Shown in pieces: positions 9,055 to 17,280 of a stretch of DNA of 64,000 nt. Each line of letters starts with the position of its first letter. Position 1 is the stretch's first letter. The stretch is from JANQQJ01 sp046290575 (GTDB taxonomy: Bacteria; Pseudomonadota; Alphaproteobacteria; SMXS01). The notes below the pieces were generated by a model. The model did not search any database, was not told the origin of the DNA, and saw nothing but the letters and a program-made list of their open reading frames with translations. The stretch covers positions 8,504 to 72,503 of the forward strand of contig JBKAGX010000011.1 in the NCBI GenBank assembly GCA_046290575.1, written 5' to 3'. The translations under genes were made by a program, and so were the position numbers.

Positions 9055-10001
9055 CAATCGTCTCCCATATCGGGCAAGTCACGGCACAGTGCATCCAGAC
9101 ACGCCATCCGGATCGCCACACCCATTTCTACTTGTTCACGGATGGCGCTGCGAGTGATGTCATCGGCGATGGCGGTGTCGATTTCGACACCGCGGTTCAT
9201 CGGCCCGGGATGCATCACCAGCGCGTCGGGCTTGGCGTGGGCCAGTTTCGTCTCGTCCAGGCCATAGAACGCGAAATACTCGCTTGTGGAGGGCACGAAA
9301 GACCCGCCCATGCGCTCGGTCTGCAGCCGCAGCATCATCACCACGTCTGCGTCTTTCAGCCCCGACTGCATGTCCGTATGGGCTTCAACGCCCATGCGCT
9401 CAATTCCGTCCGGTAGCAGGGTGGGCGGGGCGACGACGCGCACCAGTGCGCCCATGGCGTTCAGCAGGTGAATATTCGAGCGTGCGACCCGGCTGTGCAT
9501 GATATCGCCGCAGATCGCCACGATCAGCCGCGCGATGCGGCCCTTGCGGCGGCGGATGGTCAGCGCGTCCAGCAGTGCCTGTGTCGGGTGCTCGTGGCGA
9601 CCATCACCGGCATTGATGACGGCGCAGCCCACCTTCTGGGCCAGTAACTCCGCCGCGCCCGATGAACTGTGCCGGATGACCAGCGCGGAGGGCCGCATGG
9701 CATTCAGCGTCATCGCCGTGTCGATCAGGGTCTCGCCCTTTTTGATTGACGAGGTCGACGTCGTCATATTGATGACATCGGCGCCCAGCCGTTTGCCCGC
9801 CAGCTCAAAAGAGGTGCGGGTGCGGGTCGAATCCTCGAAGAACAGATTAATCTGCGTGCGATTCTTCAGGATCTTCTTGATTTTTTTGCCGCTGCGGTGG
9901 CGTTCCAAATAGGTTTCGCCGAGATCGAGAAGGCTCTCGATCGCCGTAGGCTGCATCCCCTCGATGCCGAGTAGATGCGTCATGCCGGTGTGCTGTTTCA
10001 T
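9054..10001 (-). CDS. pyrB: Aspartate carbamoyltransferase catalytic subunit
   Basis: 315-residue transcarbamylase that condenses carbamoyl phosphate with aspartate in pyrimidine synthesis. The carbamoyl-phosphate loop FFEDSTRTRTSFE lies near residues 55-67. HPTQALLDALTI and the C-terminal MHPGPMNRGVEID motif are also present. The start is placed at the ATG at 10001 (MKQHTGMTHLLG). An in-frame ATG six codons later is possible, because neither has a strong ribosome site. Length fits the roughly 310-residue class B/C enzymes. It overlaps the downstream PyrC-like gene by one base. Confidence 0.95.
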   Translation of the reverse strand: MKQHTGMTHLLGIEGMQPTAIESLLDLGETYLERHRSGKKIKKILKNRTQINLFFEDSTRTRTSFELAGKRLGADVINMTTSTSSIKKGETLIDTAMTLNAMRPSALVIRHSSSGAAELLAQKVGCAVINAGDGRHEHPTQALLDALTIRRRKGRIARLIVAICGDIMHSRVARSNIHLLNAMGALVRVVAPPTLLPDGIERMGVEAHTDMQSGLKDADVVMMLRLQTERMGGSFVPSTSEYFAFYGLDETKLAHAKPDALVMHPGPMNRGVEIDTAIADDITRSAIREQVEMGVAIRMACLDALCRDLPDMGDD

Positions 10002-10044
10002 TAAAGCCGGATGTATAGGGCCAAGCCCGGGAACGGGCAAGACG

Positions 10045-10509
10045 TCAGTTGTTGGCCATGAAGTCCAGCGCGCCCTGCAGGATGTAGCTGGCGGCCAGGG
10101 CATCGACGACCTTGGCGCGCTTGGCGCGGGTCAGATCGGCGTCGATCATCGCGCGTTGGACAGCGGCGGTGGACAACCGCTCGTCCCAGAAGGCGTATGG
10201 CATGTCGCGAATGGCAGCCAGGTTTCGTGCGAACTGACGGGTTGACTGGCAGCGTGGCCCCTCAGTGCCATCCATATTGACCGGCAGGCCCAGGATAATG
10301 CCGCCGACGTGCCGCTCGTCGATCATCGCAATAAGTTTCTGTGCGTCGGCTGTGAACTTGCCGCGCTTCAGAGTCTCGACCGGGCTGGCCACCATAAAGC
10401 CGCCATCGCTGACCGCGATGCCGATTGTCTTGGTGCCCAGGTCAAGCCCGAGCAGCCGTGCACCTGGGCGCAGGGTCGCTTTTATCTCGGCCAGTGGGAG
10501 TTCAGGCAA
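10045..10509 (-). CDS. ruvX: RuvX/YqgF family Holliday junction resolvase-like nuclease
   Basis: 154-residue RNase H-fold protein of the YqgF family, implicated in 16S rRNA 5'-end maturation and in resolvase-like activity. The first acidic strand is LLGLDLGTKTIGIAVSDGG, the middle motif is FWDERLSTAAVQRAM, and the last acidic helix is KVVDALAASYIL. The only usable start is a TTG at 10509 that overlaps the upstream gene by eight bases. This suggests translation coupled to the GrpB-family gene. Length is typical. Confidence 0.92.
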   Translation of the reverse strand: MPELPLAEIKATLRPGARLLGLDLGTKTIGIAVSDGGFMVASPVETLKRGKFTADAQKLIAMIDERHVGGIILGLPVNMDGTEGPRCQSTRQFARNLAAIRDMPYAFWDERLSTAAVQRAMIDADLTRAKRAKVVDALAASYILQGALDFMANN

Positions 10510-11050
10510 GGGTCCATCCTGTTTTGTCGGCCCAGTCCGTGGCCATTTTCATTTCCTGCTGAAGCCAATCCGCCTTCTCGCCGTTATAGGCGAGCGAGTC
10601 ATCAGGGTGCAGGGCGGCGGCCCGGCGTTTTTCGGCTTCATAGGCCGCTGCGCGATCCGGGCGGGCCCGCAGATAGTCGCGAAAAATCAGGTGCGGCGGT
10701 ATCTGATCGGAATCTTGTGCGTAGATGTGAACATGGACTAACCGTTTTCCGCCGTTCTCTAAAGTGCAGAACCGTCGTCCTTTAATCCCGAAGTCCCCGT
10801 GCCACTGATAGCCAAGCGCTTCCAGGGCAGGACGCAGACTGTCCAGCAGGTCCGCGCGTTCGATGATAGGCATCAGATCGATCACCGGTTTGGCCGCCAG
10901 GCCGGGCACGGCTGTGGACCCGAAATGCTCCACGCGCCGCACGAGCGGGTAGGCAAAAGCCCTGATCAAAGCGCTATGTCGACGCGCGGTTGCGGCCCAT
11001 TCAGGATCAGGGTTTGCAATACGGACGGGGTGGGGAAGGGGGTCAGCCAT
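10502..11050 (-). CDS. GrpB family protein (UPF0157 nucleotidyltransferase fold)
   Basis: 182 residues with the GrpB/UPF0157 signature RRVEHFGSTAVPGLAAKPVIDLM and, later, RLVHVHIYAQDSDQ. The family has a nucleotidyltransferase fold related to CoaE-associated domains; its substrate is not established. The conserved E-H-x-G-S-T and D residues fit the metal-binding nucleotidyltransferase core. It overlaps ruvX by eight bases and is divergent from gatC. Confidence 0.88.
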   Translation of the reverse strand: MADPLPHPVRIANPDPEWAATARRHSALIRAFAYPLVRRVEHFGSTAVPGLAAKPVIDLMPIIERADLLDSLRPALEALGYQWHGDFGIKGRRFCTLENGGKRLVHVHIYAQDSDQIPPHLIFRDYLRARPDRAAAYEAEKRRAAALHPDDSLAYNGEKADWLQQEMKMATDWADKTGWTLA

Positions 11051-11135
11051 GCGGCATCATAGCGGCGGCTTGCCGCATACGGAAATCCGGGCTAGCTTGC
11101 GCGCGAAATTCCACTCAGCAGGTTTTGGAGCCTCC

Positions 11136-11423
11136 ATGTCGGTCGATAAGGAAACGGTCGCGCGTATTGCGCATCTGGCGCGTCTGAAAGTGCCGGAAGA
11201 CGCACTCGAGCCGATGGCCGGTGAACTCAACAAGATTCTCGAATGGGTCGAGCAACTGGGCGAGGTTGATACCGCCAACGTGCCGCCGATGACCAGCGTC
11301 GTTCATGCCCAGATTCCCATGCGCGACGACGTTATCACCGCCGGCGGCCAGCGCGACGATGTGCTGAAAAATGCGCCTGATGCGCAGCATGGGTTCTTCG
11401 CAGTGCCAAAGGTGATCGAATAG
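11136..11423 (+). CDS. gatC: Asp-tRNA(Asn)/Glu-tRNA(Gln) amidotransferase subunit C
   Basis: 95-residue GatC, the small chaperone-like subunit that wraps GatA in the amidotransferase converting misacylated Glu-tRNA(Gln) or Asp-tRNA(Asn). The start is ATG 11136, preceded by TTTTGGAG. The sequence MSVDKETVARIAHLARLKV, then VEQLGEVDTANVPPM and a C-terminal DVLKNAPDAQHGFFAVPKVI, is a full-length GatC. gatA starts two bases after its stop. Confidence 0.95.
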   Translation: MSVDKETVARIAHLARLKVPEDALEPMAGELNKILEWVEQLGEVDTANVPPMTSVVHAQIPMRDDVITAGGQRDDVLKNAPDAQHGFFAVPKVIE

Positions 11424-11425
11424 CC

Positions 11426-12907
11426 ATGACCCGCTACATCGATATGAGCATTGCCGAGACACTGGCGCATCTGGACAAGGGCACCTTTTCAGCGCGCGAG
11501 TTGGCCGAAAGCTATCTGGTGGCCATTGAGCATGCGGCCCCCCTAAACGCATTTGTCACCGTGGCCGCCGACAGGGCGCTGGAGATGGCCGATGCAGCCG
11601 ATCAGGCGCGCAAGAGCGGCGATGCCGGGCCGCTATGCGGTGTGCCGCTGGCAATCAAGGATCTGTTCTGTACCGAGGGGGTGCGCACCACCGCGTCCAG
11701 CCACATACTGGGTGATTTCGTGCCGCCCTATGAATCGACTGTCACAGCCAATCTGTGGCGCGATGGTGCCGTGTTGCTGGGCAAAACGTCACTGGACGAG
11801 TTCGCCATGGGCTCCTCCAACGAAAACAGTTTCTTTGGGCCTGTTGAAAATCCCTGGCGCGGGGCTGATGGGGCGTCGCGGGTGCCCGGCGGGTCATCCG
11901 GTGGGTCGGCGGCGGCTGTCGCCGCCAATCTGGCCGCCGGGGCAACGGGCACGGATACCGGCGGGTCGATCCGCCAACCGGCCAGCTTCGCCGGGATTGT
12001 CGGTATGAAGCCGACCTATGGCCGCTGTTCACGCTGGGGCACGATCGCTTTCGCCTCCTCGCTCGATCAGGCCGGGCCGCTGACGCGGACTGTCGAGGAT
12101 GCGGCGATCATGCTGCGCTCTATGGCGGGCTATGACCCGATGGATTCGACGTCAATCAACCGCCCGGTGCCGGATTATCGCGCGGCGTTGAGTGGCGATG
12201 TGAAGGGCTTGAAGATCGGCATTCCCAAAGAGTACCGGCTTGACGATACACCGCCGGAAATCCTCAATATCTGGGACGAAGGCGCGCAGTGGCTGAAGGA
12301 TGCCGGTGCCGAGCTCGTGGACGTGTCCCTGCCGCACACATCCTATGCGCTGCCGACCTATTACATCGTGGCGCCGGCCGAGGCGAGTTCCAATCTGGCC
12401 CGCTATGACGGTGTCCGCTACGGCATCCGCGAGCCGGGCGACGACCTGATCGGCATGTACGAAAACACCCGCGCCGCCGGTTTTGGCGACGAGGTGCGCC
12501 GCCGTATTCTCATTGGTACCTATGTGCTCTCTGCCGGTTACTACGATGCCTATTATCTGAAGGCGCAGAAAGTCCGCTCACTGATCGCACAGGATTTTGA
12601 GCAGGCTTTCGAACAGGTCGACTTGATCCTGACACCGACAGCACCGTCGGATGCCTTCGAGCCGGGCGCCAAGTCGGATGATCCTATTGCGATGTATCTG
12701 AACGATGTGTTCACGGTCCCGGCGTCCCTGGCCGGGTTGCCGGGCATTTCCGTGCCCACCGATCTGTCAAATGACGGGCTGCCGCTGGGGCTCCAGCTGA
12801 TCGGCCGCCCGTTCGATGAGGAAACCGTGCTGCGCGCCGGCCAGGTGCTGGAAAGCGCGGCGAACTTCACCCACCGTCCCACTGAATGGTGGAAGGAGGG
12901 GGCCTAA
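11426..12907 (+). CDS. gatA: Asp-tRNA(Asn)/Glu-tRNA(Gln) amidotransferase subunit A
   Basis: 493-residue amidase-signature enzyme that releases ammonia from glutamine for the GatB active site. The Ser-cisSer-Lys catalytic triad is visible. The Lys is in GVPLAIKDLFC (about residue 78). The serine-rich segment is PGGSSGGSAAAVAANLAAGA, continuing to TDTGGSIRQPAS (about residues 155-180). Length matches the usual 480-495. It is preceded by gatC after two bases, and its TAA overlaps the gatB ATG by one base. Confidence 0.97.
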   Translation: MTRYIDMSIAETLAHLDKGTFSARELAESYLVAIEHAAPLNAFVTVAADRALEMADAADQARKSGDAGPLCGVPLAIKDLFCTEGVRTTASSHILGDFVPPYESTVTANLWRDGAVLLGKTSLDEFAMGSSNENSFFGPVENPWRGADGASRVPGGSSGGSAAAVAANLAAGATGTDTGGSIRQPASFAGIVGMKPTYGRCSRWGTIAFASSLDQAGPLTRTVEDAAIMLRSMAGYDPMDSTSINRPVPDYRAALSGDVKGLKIGIPKEYRLDDTPPEILNIWDEGAQWLKDAGAELVDVSLPHTSYALPTYYIVAPAEASSNLARYDGVRYGIREPGDDLIGMYENTRAAGFGDEVRRRILIGTYVLSAGYYDAYYLKAQKVRSLIAQDFEQAFEQVDLILTPTAPSDAFEPGAKSDDPIAMYLNDVFTVPASLAGLPGISVPTDLSNDGLPLGLQLIGRPFDEETVLRAGQVLESAANFTHRPTEWWKEGA

Positions 12908-14364
12908 TGTCAAAACTTATTCCAGGCACTACCGGCGATTGGGAAGTGGTGATCGGGCTGGAAGTCCACGCCCAGGTCACATCCAACGCCAAGCTGTTTT
13001 CCGGCGCGTCGACCGAATTCGGCGCTGAACCCAACACCCAGGTCAGCCTTGTCGATGCGGCCATGCCCGGCATGTTGCCCGTGATCAACAAGGTCTGCGT
13101 CGAGCAGGCGGTGCGCACCGGCCTCGCGCTCGAGGCGGAGATCAATCTCTATTCGGTATTCGACCGGAAGAACTATTTCTACGCCGATCTGCCACAGGGC
13201 TACCAGATTTCCCAGTTCAAACAGCCGATTGTGGGCGAGGGGGTCATCACTCTCGACCTACCCGACGGCGAAACCAAGGAAGTGGGCATTGAGCGACTGC
13301 ATCTGGAACAGGATGCGGGCAAGTCGATGCACGACCAGCATCCGAATTTCACCTATGTCGATCTGAACCGGTCGGGCGTGGCACTGATGGAAATCGTCTC
13401 GCGGCCCGACATGCGGTCGTCCGAAGAAGCCGGCGCCTATGTGCGCAAGCTGCGGACCATTCTTCGCTATATCGGCACCTGCGACGGCAATATGGAACAG
13501 GGGTCGATGCGCGCCGACGTCAACGTCTCCGTGCGAAAGCCGGGCGACCCGCTGGGCACCCGCTGTGAGATCAAGAACGTCAATTCCATCCGCTTTGTGC
13601 AGCAGTGCATTGAGTACGAAGCCCGCCGTCAGATCGAAGTGATCGAAGACGGTGGTGTCATCGAACAGCAGACCCGCCTGTATGACGTTGCCAAGGGTGT
13701 GACCCGGTCGATGCGCTCGAAAGAAGAAGCGCATGATTACCGTTATTTCCCGGACCCCGACCTGCTGCCGCTCGAATTCACCGCCGACTGGGTGGAAGAG
13801 ATCAAGGCGACCCTGCCGGAACTGCCGGATGCCAAAAAGAACCGGCTGATGGTCGATTTCGGTCTCAGCGTCTATGACGCGGGCATTATGGTTGCTGAGC
13901 CTGAAACGGCGGCCTATTTCGAAACGGCGGCAAAGGGGCGGGACGCCAAGCAGGTTGCGAACTGGATCATCACCAATCTGTTCGCGGCGCTGAACGACCA
14001 GGGCAAGAGCATCACTGAAAGCCCTGTTTCAGCCGACCAACTCGGCCAGTTGGTCGATTTGATCGCAGACGACACCATCTCGGGCAGGATCGCCAAGGAT
14101 GTATTCGAGGTGATGGTCGAAACCGGCGAAGACCCTGCCAGGATCGTCGAAGAGAAGGGCCTAAAGCAGATCACCGATACCGGTGCGATCGAGGCCGCCG
14201 TCGATCAGGTGATCGCCGACAACCCGGACCAGGTCGCGCAATATGCCGGCGGCGAAAACCCTAAGGTCATCGGCTGGTTCGTCGGCCAGGTGATGAAGGC
14301 GACCCAGGGCAAAGCCAATCCGGGGCAGGTGAACAAGCTGCTGAAGGACAAGCTGGGCGGCTGA
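12907..14364 (+). CDS. gatB: Asp-tRNA(Asn)/Glu-tRNA(Gln) amidotransferase subunit B
   Basis: 485-residue kinase-like subunit that phosphorylates and amidates the tRNA-bound side chain. The start ATG at 12907 overlaps the gatA stop (TAATG). It shows WEVVIGLEVHAQV, DLPQGYQISQF, DLNRSGVALMEIV, NMEQGSMRADVNVSVR and the helical/YqeY tail (NPDQVAQY, IGWFVGQVMKATQGKANPGQ). The final codons (GQVNKLLKDKLGG) recur in diverged form about 210 bases downstream, beyond a palindromic repeat. Confidence 0.97.
   Translation: MSKLIPGTTGDWEVVIGLEVHAQVTSNAKLFSGASTEFGAEPNTQVSLVDAAMPGMLPVINKVCVEQAVRTGLALEAEINLYSVFDRKNYFYADLPQGYQISQFKQPIVGEGVITLDLPDGETKEVGIERLHLEQDAGKSMHDQHPNFTYVDLNRSGVALMEIVSRPDMRSSEEAGAYVRKLRTILRYIGTCDGNMEQGSMRADVNVSVRKPGDPLGTRCEIKNVNSIRFVQQCIEYEARRQIEVIEDGGVIEQQTRLYDVAKGVTRSMRSKEEAHDYRYFPDPDLLPLEFTADWVEEIKATLPELPDAKKNRLMVDFGLSVYDAGIMVAEPETAAYFETAAKGRDAKQVANWIITNLFAALNDQGKSITESPVSADQLGQLVDLIADDTISGRIAKDVFEVMVETGEDPARIVEEKGLKQITDTGAIEAAVDQVIADNPDQVAQYAGGENPKVIGWFVGQVMKATQGKANPGQVNKLLKDKLGG
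14322..14357 (+). repeat. gatB 3'-end direct repeat, copy 1 (inside gatB)
   Basis: 36-base segment beginning GGGGCAGGTGAAC at the end of gatB. It matches 33 of 36 positions with 14537-14572. The palindromic element 14374-14530 lies between the copies. Confidence 0.85.
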
Positions 14365-14373
14365 CGCCTTGCT

Positions 14374-14530
14374 CCCTCTCCCTCTGGGAGAGACCCTTCG
14401 ACAAGCTCAGGAGGGGTGAGGGCCTCCTCTACAGGGTCGCGCGGACCTTCATGAAGGGCCGAGAAATCCGCTTTCAACACGGCCCCTCACCCGCTCGCGG
14501 GGCTCGCCACCCTCTCCCAGAGGGAGAGGG
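14374..14530. repeat. MITE-like element with 19-bp terminal inverted repeats
   Basis: The ends are perfect 19-bp inverted repeats: CCCTCTCCCTCTGGGAGAG at 14374-14392 and its complement at 14512-14530. Each arm is itself partly palindromic (CTCCC...GGGAG). The interior carries TTCGACAAGCTCAGG (14397-14411), a core shared with repeats at 18374 and 40169, and a GGGGTGAGGG/CCCCTCACCC pair. No coding potential is seen. It resembles the CCCTCTCCC-type intergenic repeats found in many proteobacteria and lies between two copies of the gatB tail. Confidence 0.75.
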
Positions 14531-14536
14531 TTATGC

Positions 14537-14572
14537 GGGGCAGGTGAACCAGCTGCTGAAGGAAAAGTTGGG
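14537..14572 (+). repeat. gatB 3'-end direct repeat, copy 2 (outside the gene)
   Basis: It reads GQVNQLLKEKLG followed by TAA, against GQVNKLLKDKLGG-stop in gatB itself. The three differences within 36 bases are conservative or synonymous at protein level (K to Q, D to E, CTG to TTG). It looks like the tail of a related gatB allele rather than random sequence. Confidence 0.85.
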
Positions 14573-14603
14573 CTAACATCGCATGGTTGCCCGCGCCCCG
14601 CGC

Positions 14604-14632
14604 TTGCAAAAATGTAGTACAGGTCGTACATA
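14604..14632 (+). promoter_or_regulatory. Putative promoter/operator of the toxin-antitoxin operon
   Basis: TTGCAA (14604-14609), a 17-base spacer and TACATA (14627-14632) form a plausible promoter. An inverted repeat, ATGTA...TACAT (14612-14631), covers the spacer and the -10, containing GTAC twice, as expected for an autoregulatory Phd/VapBC operator. The initiating ATG lies only seven bases past the -10 and has no Shine-Dalgarno, so the transcript may be leaderless. Confidence 0.5.
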
Positions 14633-14638
14633 TTTCGT

Positions 14639-14890
14639 ATGGACCCCAAGACCGTATCCTTGCGCGAAGCCAATCAACAGTTCTCTCGGCTCATCGCTGA
14701 AGTTGAGGATGGGACCCCCGTGACGCTCACGCGTCACGGCAAACCTGTCGCGCGGCTGGTGCCTTACAGCGGCGATCACCGCGATGACCCTGAGTGGCGT
14801 AAGTCACATCGAGAGATGACTGCTTTGCTTGAGGCAGGTGCGCCTCTTGGGGGACTTAGGGTCAGCCGGGACGATCTTTATGACCGATAG
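14639..14890 (+). CDS. Phd/YefM family antitoxin
   Basis: 83-residue antitoxin. The N-terminal half MDPKTVSLREANQQFSRLIA with TPVTLTRHGKPVARLVPYS is the Phd/YefM DNA-binding fold (prevent-host-death family). The C-terminal part (residues 45-83) would be the toxin-binding tail. It overlaps the PIN-domain gene by 11 bases, the usual arrangement for co-translated antitoxin and toxin. No ribosome site is seen before its ATG; leaderless translation is possible. Confidence 0.9.
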   Translation: MDPKTVSLREANQQFSRLIAEVEDGTPVTLTRHGKPVARLVPYSGDHRDDPEWRKSHREMTALLEAGAPLGGLRVSRDDLYDR

Positions 14891-15341
14891 CCGGTTTACC
14901 CTGGATACCAATCTCCTCATCTATTCGATTGATACCGACAGCGGGACCCGACACGAGGTTTCCAAGTCGATCGTTATCCGCGCGGCGATGGCTGATTGCG
15001 TGTTGACTCTTCAGGTGCTGGGCGAGTTCTTTCATGCCGTAACACGAAAGGGGCATCTGCCGGCCGCATCGGCCCGCGACTTCGTGACCCATTGGATCCA
15101 GGTTTTTCCCGTTTGTGCAGCTAATGAACAAACGCTGGCCGAGGCGATGCGGTGGGTAGACCAGGACCGGCTGTCCTTTTGGGATGCCATGATCATTGGT
15201 GCGGCCCGCGAAGCATCCTGTTCGGTGATACTAACGGAGGATATGCAGGACGGGCGTCAATTGGAGGGCATTGAGCTCATCAATCCATTTTCTGCAACTG
15301 GGAAAGAACGCGCCGAGGCCTTGCTGCCGATAGCCCTCTAA
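14880..15341 (+). CDS. vapC: PIN-domain toxin, VapC type
   Basis: 153-residue PIN-domain ribonuclease, the toxin partner of the preceding antitoxin. The start is placed at ATG 14880 (MTDSRFTLDTN), overlapping the antitoxin by 11 bases. The acidic active-site residues are visible: Asp in TLDTNLLIYSID, Glu in QVLGEFFHAVTR, Asp in LSFWDAMIIGAA and a later acidic segment in ILTEDMQDG. PIN toxins of this class cut RNA, commonly tRNA; the target here cannot be told from sequence. Confidence 0.9.
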   Translation: MTDSRFTLDTNLLIYSIDTDSGTRHEVSKSIVIRAAMADCVLTLQVLGEFFHAVTRKGHLPAASARDFVTHWIQVFPVCAANEQTLAEAMRWVDQDRLSFWDAMIIGAAREASCSVILTEDMQDGRQLEGIELINPFSATGKERAEALLPIAL

Positions 15342-15546
15342 CGATACTAAGCGCCGGACAGGTCGTTGATATTTGTAAAACGGGTTGTCCTTGACTCCCC
15401 CGGCCCACTGACTACCTTCCACTTCATGTCGACGATTGTTTGATAGCGGGACTCGCGCACTGGCGTGATGTCCTCTCGAAGACCCGGTCCCGCGGGCGGT
15501 TTTGCCGCGCGGCTGGTTTCTTTTGCGACAATCGAAGAGACGTTCC

Positions 15547-16365
15547 ATGACGACCGATAACACCCCGCGCGGCTATGTGCCGCGGTCCTATAATCTGTCC
15601 GACGACAGACTCGACCAGATGAAGAAGCCGGCGTTCCCGCGCGCCGCCACCTATGACCCTGACTGGGTTCTCGACAATGAAATGGGCCCCAACGTGCTGT
15701 GGCTCACTGAATGGGCCATGGGCGACTTCCCCCTTAAACCCGGCATGCGGGTGCTCGATCTCGGCTGCGGCAAGGCGCTGAGTTCGATCTTTCTGGCGAA
15801 GGAATATGATGTCACGGTCTGGGCCGCTGACCTATGGATCCCGGCCACTGACAATTGGCGCCGGATTGAGGCGGCGGGGTTCGCGGACCGGATCTTCCCG
15901 ATCCACGCCGAGGCGCATGATCTGCCTTTTGCCGACGACTATTTCGACGCCATCGTCAGCTTCGACGCTTACCACTATTTCGGCACGGACGATCTTTACC
16001 TTGGCTACATCTCCAGGTTCCTGAAGCCGGGAGGCTGGATGTGCGCGGTGTTGCCTACCCTGTCGCGGGACCTGCCGGACGGCCCGCCTGCTACTCTCAA
16101 ACCCTATTGGGATTGGCAGTTCGGATGCTTTCACTCAATCGACTGGTGGCGGCAGCATTGGCAAAAGTCCGGGCTCGTCTCGGTGGAGCGCGCCGAGGGC
16201 CTGCCTGACGGATGGGAACTCTGGGCCGAATGGTGTGAAATTTGTGCCGAGGTGGGCGCCGGGCTGGGCGGTATGGAGGCGTCTAAAGAGGCAGAAATGT
16301 TGCGATTGGACGGGGGCGAAACGTTCGGCTTCGGCCGTATTGTTGCCAGCAAACCAGGCGGTTAG
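15547..16365 (+). CDS. Class I SAM-dependent methyltransferase
   Basis: 272 residues. Motif I of a Rossmann methyltransferase is clear (MRVLDLGCGKALSSIFLA, about residue 77), followed by VTVWAADLWI (motif II acidic end), HDLPFADDYFDAIVSFDAYH and FLKPGGWMCAVLPTL. The start is ATG 15547 with AGAGA upstream. The UbiE-like motif order suggests a small-molecule methyltransferase, but the substrate cannot be deduced. It follows the toxin-antitoxin pair by about 200 bases in which I see no gene. Confidence 0.85.
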   Translation: MTTDNTPRGYVPRSYNLSDDRLDQMKKPAFPRAATYDPDWVLDNEMGPNVLWLTEWAMGDFPLKPGMRVLDLGCGKALSSIFLAKEYDVTVWAADLWIPATDNWRRIEAAGFADRIFPIHAEAHDLPFADDYFDAIVSFDAYHYFGTDDLYLGYISRFLKPGGWMCAVLPTLSRDLPDGPPATLKPYWDWQFGCFHSIDWWRQHWQKSGLVSVERAEGLPDGWELWAEWCEICAEVGAGLGGMEASKEAEMLRLDGGETFGFGRIVASKPGG

Positions 16366-16512
16366 GGCAGGGGCCGGGGCGTAGCATCGCTCGGTGAAAG
16401 GTGATCCAGCGGGCGCGGCCTGGCGTATCTATCTTCAGCCGGGCAACACGGCGCGCGCAACCGGCTGCGGCGCGCTGTACCCCTCCCCAATCCCCTAATC
16501 AGGAGTGTCTCC

Positions 16513-17025
16513 ATGACGCTGATGAAATCGATGGCTGTTGCCATCTCCATGCTGACCATTTCCGCTGTTACAATTCCGGTCGTTCAAGCGGGCAGTTATG
16601 GTGAGACGAAGGCCGATATCGTCGATACGGCCGTGTCTGCCGGTACTTTCCAGACGCTAGTCGCCGCTGTTCAGGCTGCCGATCTGGTGTCGGTCCTCAA
16701 GGGCGAAGGGCCGTTCACGGTCTTCGCGCCTACCGATGAAGCGTTCGCCGCGTTGCCGGAAGGCACCGTTGAAAACCTGCTGAAACCGGAAAACCAGGAT
16801 CAGCTGGTCGCGGTGCTCACCTATCACGTGCTGCCGGGCAAGGTGATGTCTGCTGATATTGCCGGACAGTCGCTTTCTGTTGCCACCGTGCAGGGCGCTG
16901 AGGTTGCTGTGGACGCGACCGGTGACAGCGTGATGGTCAATGATGCAACGGTTATCGCCGCTGACGTGAAGGCGAGTAATGGCGTCATTCATGTGATCGA
17001 CAAGGTCATTCTGCCGCCGCAATAG
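16513..17025 (+). CDS. Secreted fasciclin (FAS1) domain protein
   Basis: 170 residues: a signal peptide (cleavage near VQA-GSYGE, about residue 26) followed by one FAS1 domain. FAS1 hallmarks are GPFTVFAPTDEAFAALP (H1 region), LTYHVLPGKVMSADI and the terminal NGVIHVIDKVILPP (H2). Single-FAS1 secreted proteins of this length are common in Alphaproteobacteria and are thought to act in adhesion. AGGAG sits nine bases before the ATG. A strong terminator follows. Confidence 0.93.
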   Translation: MTLMKSMAVAISMLTISAVTIPVVQAGSYGETKADIVDTAVSAGTFQTLVAAVQAADLVSVLKGEGPFTVFAPTDEAFAALPEGTVENLLKPENQDQLVAVLTYHVLPGKVMSADIAGQSLSVATVQGAEVAVDATGDSVMVNDATVIAADVKASNGVIHVIDKVILPPQ

Positions 17026-17047
17026 GCTGGAACATATAGACTTTTCA

Positions 17048-17074
17048 GGGGCCGCTTTTGCGGCCCCTTTTTTT
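17048..17074 (+). terminator. Rho-independent terminator after the fasciclin gene
   Basis: Stem GGGGCCGC (17048-17055) with GCGGCCCC (17060-17067), a four-base T loop, then seven T. Confidence 0.92.
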
Positions 17075-17110
17075 GTGATCCGGCTGCAACCAGAGGCCGT
17101 AATAATCATC

Positions 17111-17212
17111 GAAGCCGCCCCCCAAAACGGCTTCATGACGGATAAGAACCCCTCCCTAGGCTTATCCGGGTACGAGCGAAAGAGACGGGGGTTGCCCCCT
17201 CGACCCCCGTCT
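17111..17212. other. Three consecutive short hairpins between the fasciclin and SnoaL genes
   Basis: GAAGCCG/CGGCTTC (17111-17117 and 17128-17134), GGATAAG/CTTATCC (17140-17146 and 17161-17167) and AGACGGGGG/CCCCCGTCT (17183-17191 and 17204-17212). All stems are perfect and 7-9 bp long. There is no T-run after the last one on the plus strand. Together with the hairpin at 17251-17276 they form a structured leader or a small RNA candidate. Confidence 0.5.
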
Positions 17213-17250
17213 CCCTCACTCCCTTTAACCATCCCCTGCTTTTGATTACG

Positions 17251-17276
17251 GTCTCCCGCATCTTTAAACGGGAGAC
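17251..17276 (+). promoter_or_regulatory. Hairpin that contains the ribosome binding site of the SnoaL-like gene
   Basis: Perfect 8-bp stem GTCTCCCG (17251-17258) with CGGGAGAC (17269-17276). The right arm includes GGGAG, the only Shine-Dalgarno-like sequence before the ATG at 17281, so folding would hide the ribosome site. Confidence 0.6.
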
Positions 17277-17280
17277 GACC

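Noticed and set aside
14374..14530. CRISPR-like or integron-like array at the gatB end
   Set aside because: Only one pair of inverted ends exists, with no regular repeat-spacer periodicity or recombination site motif.
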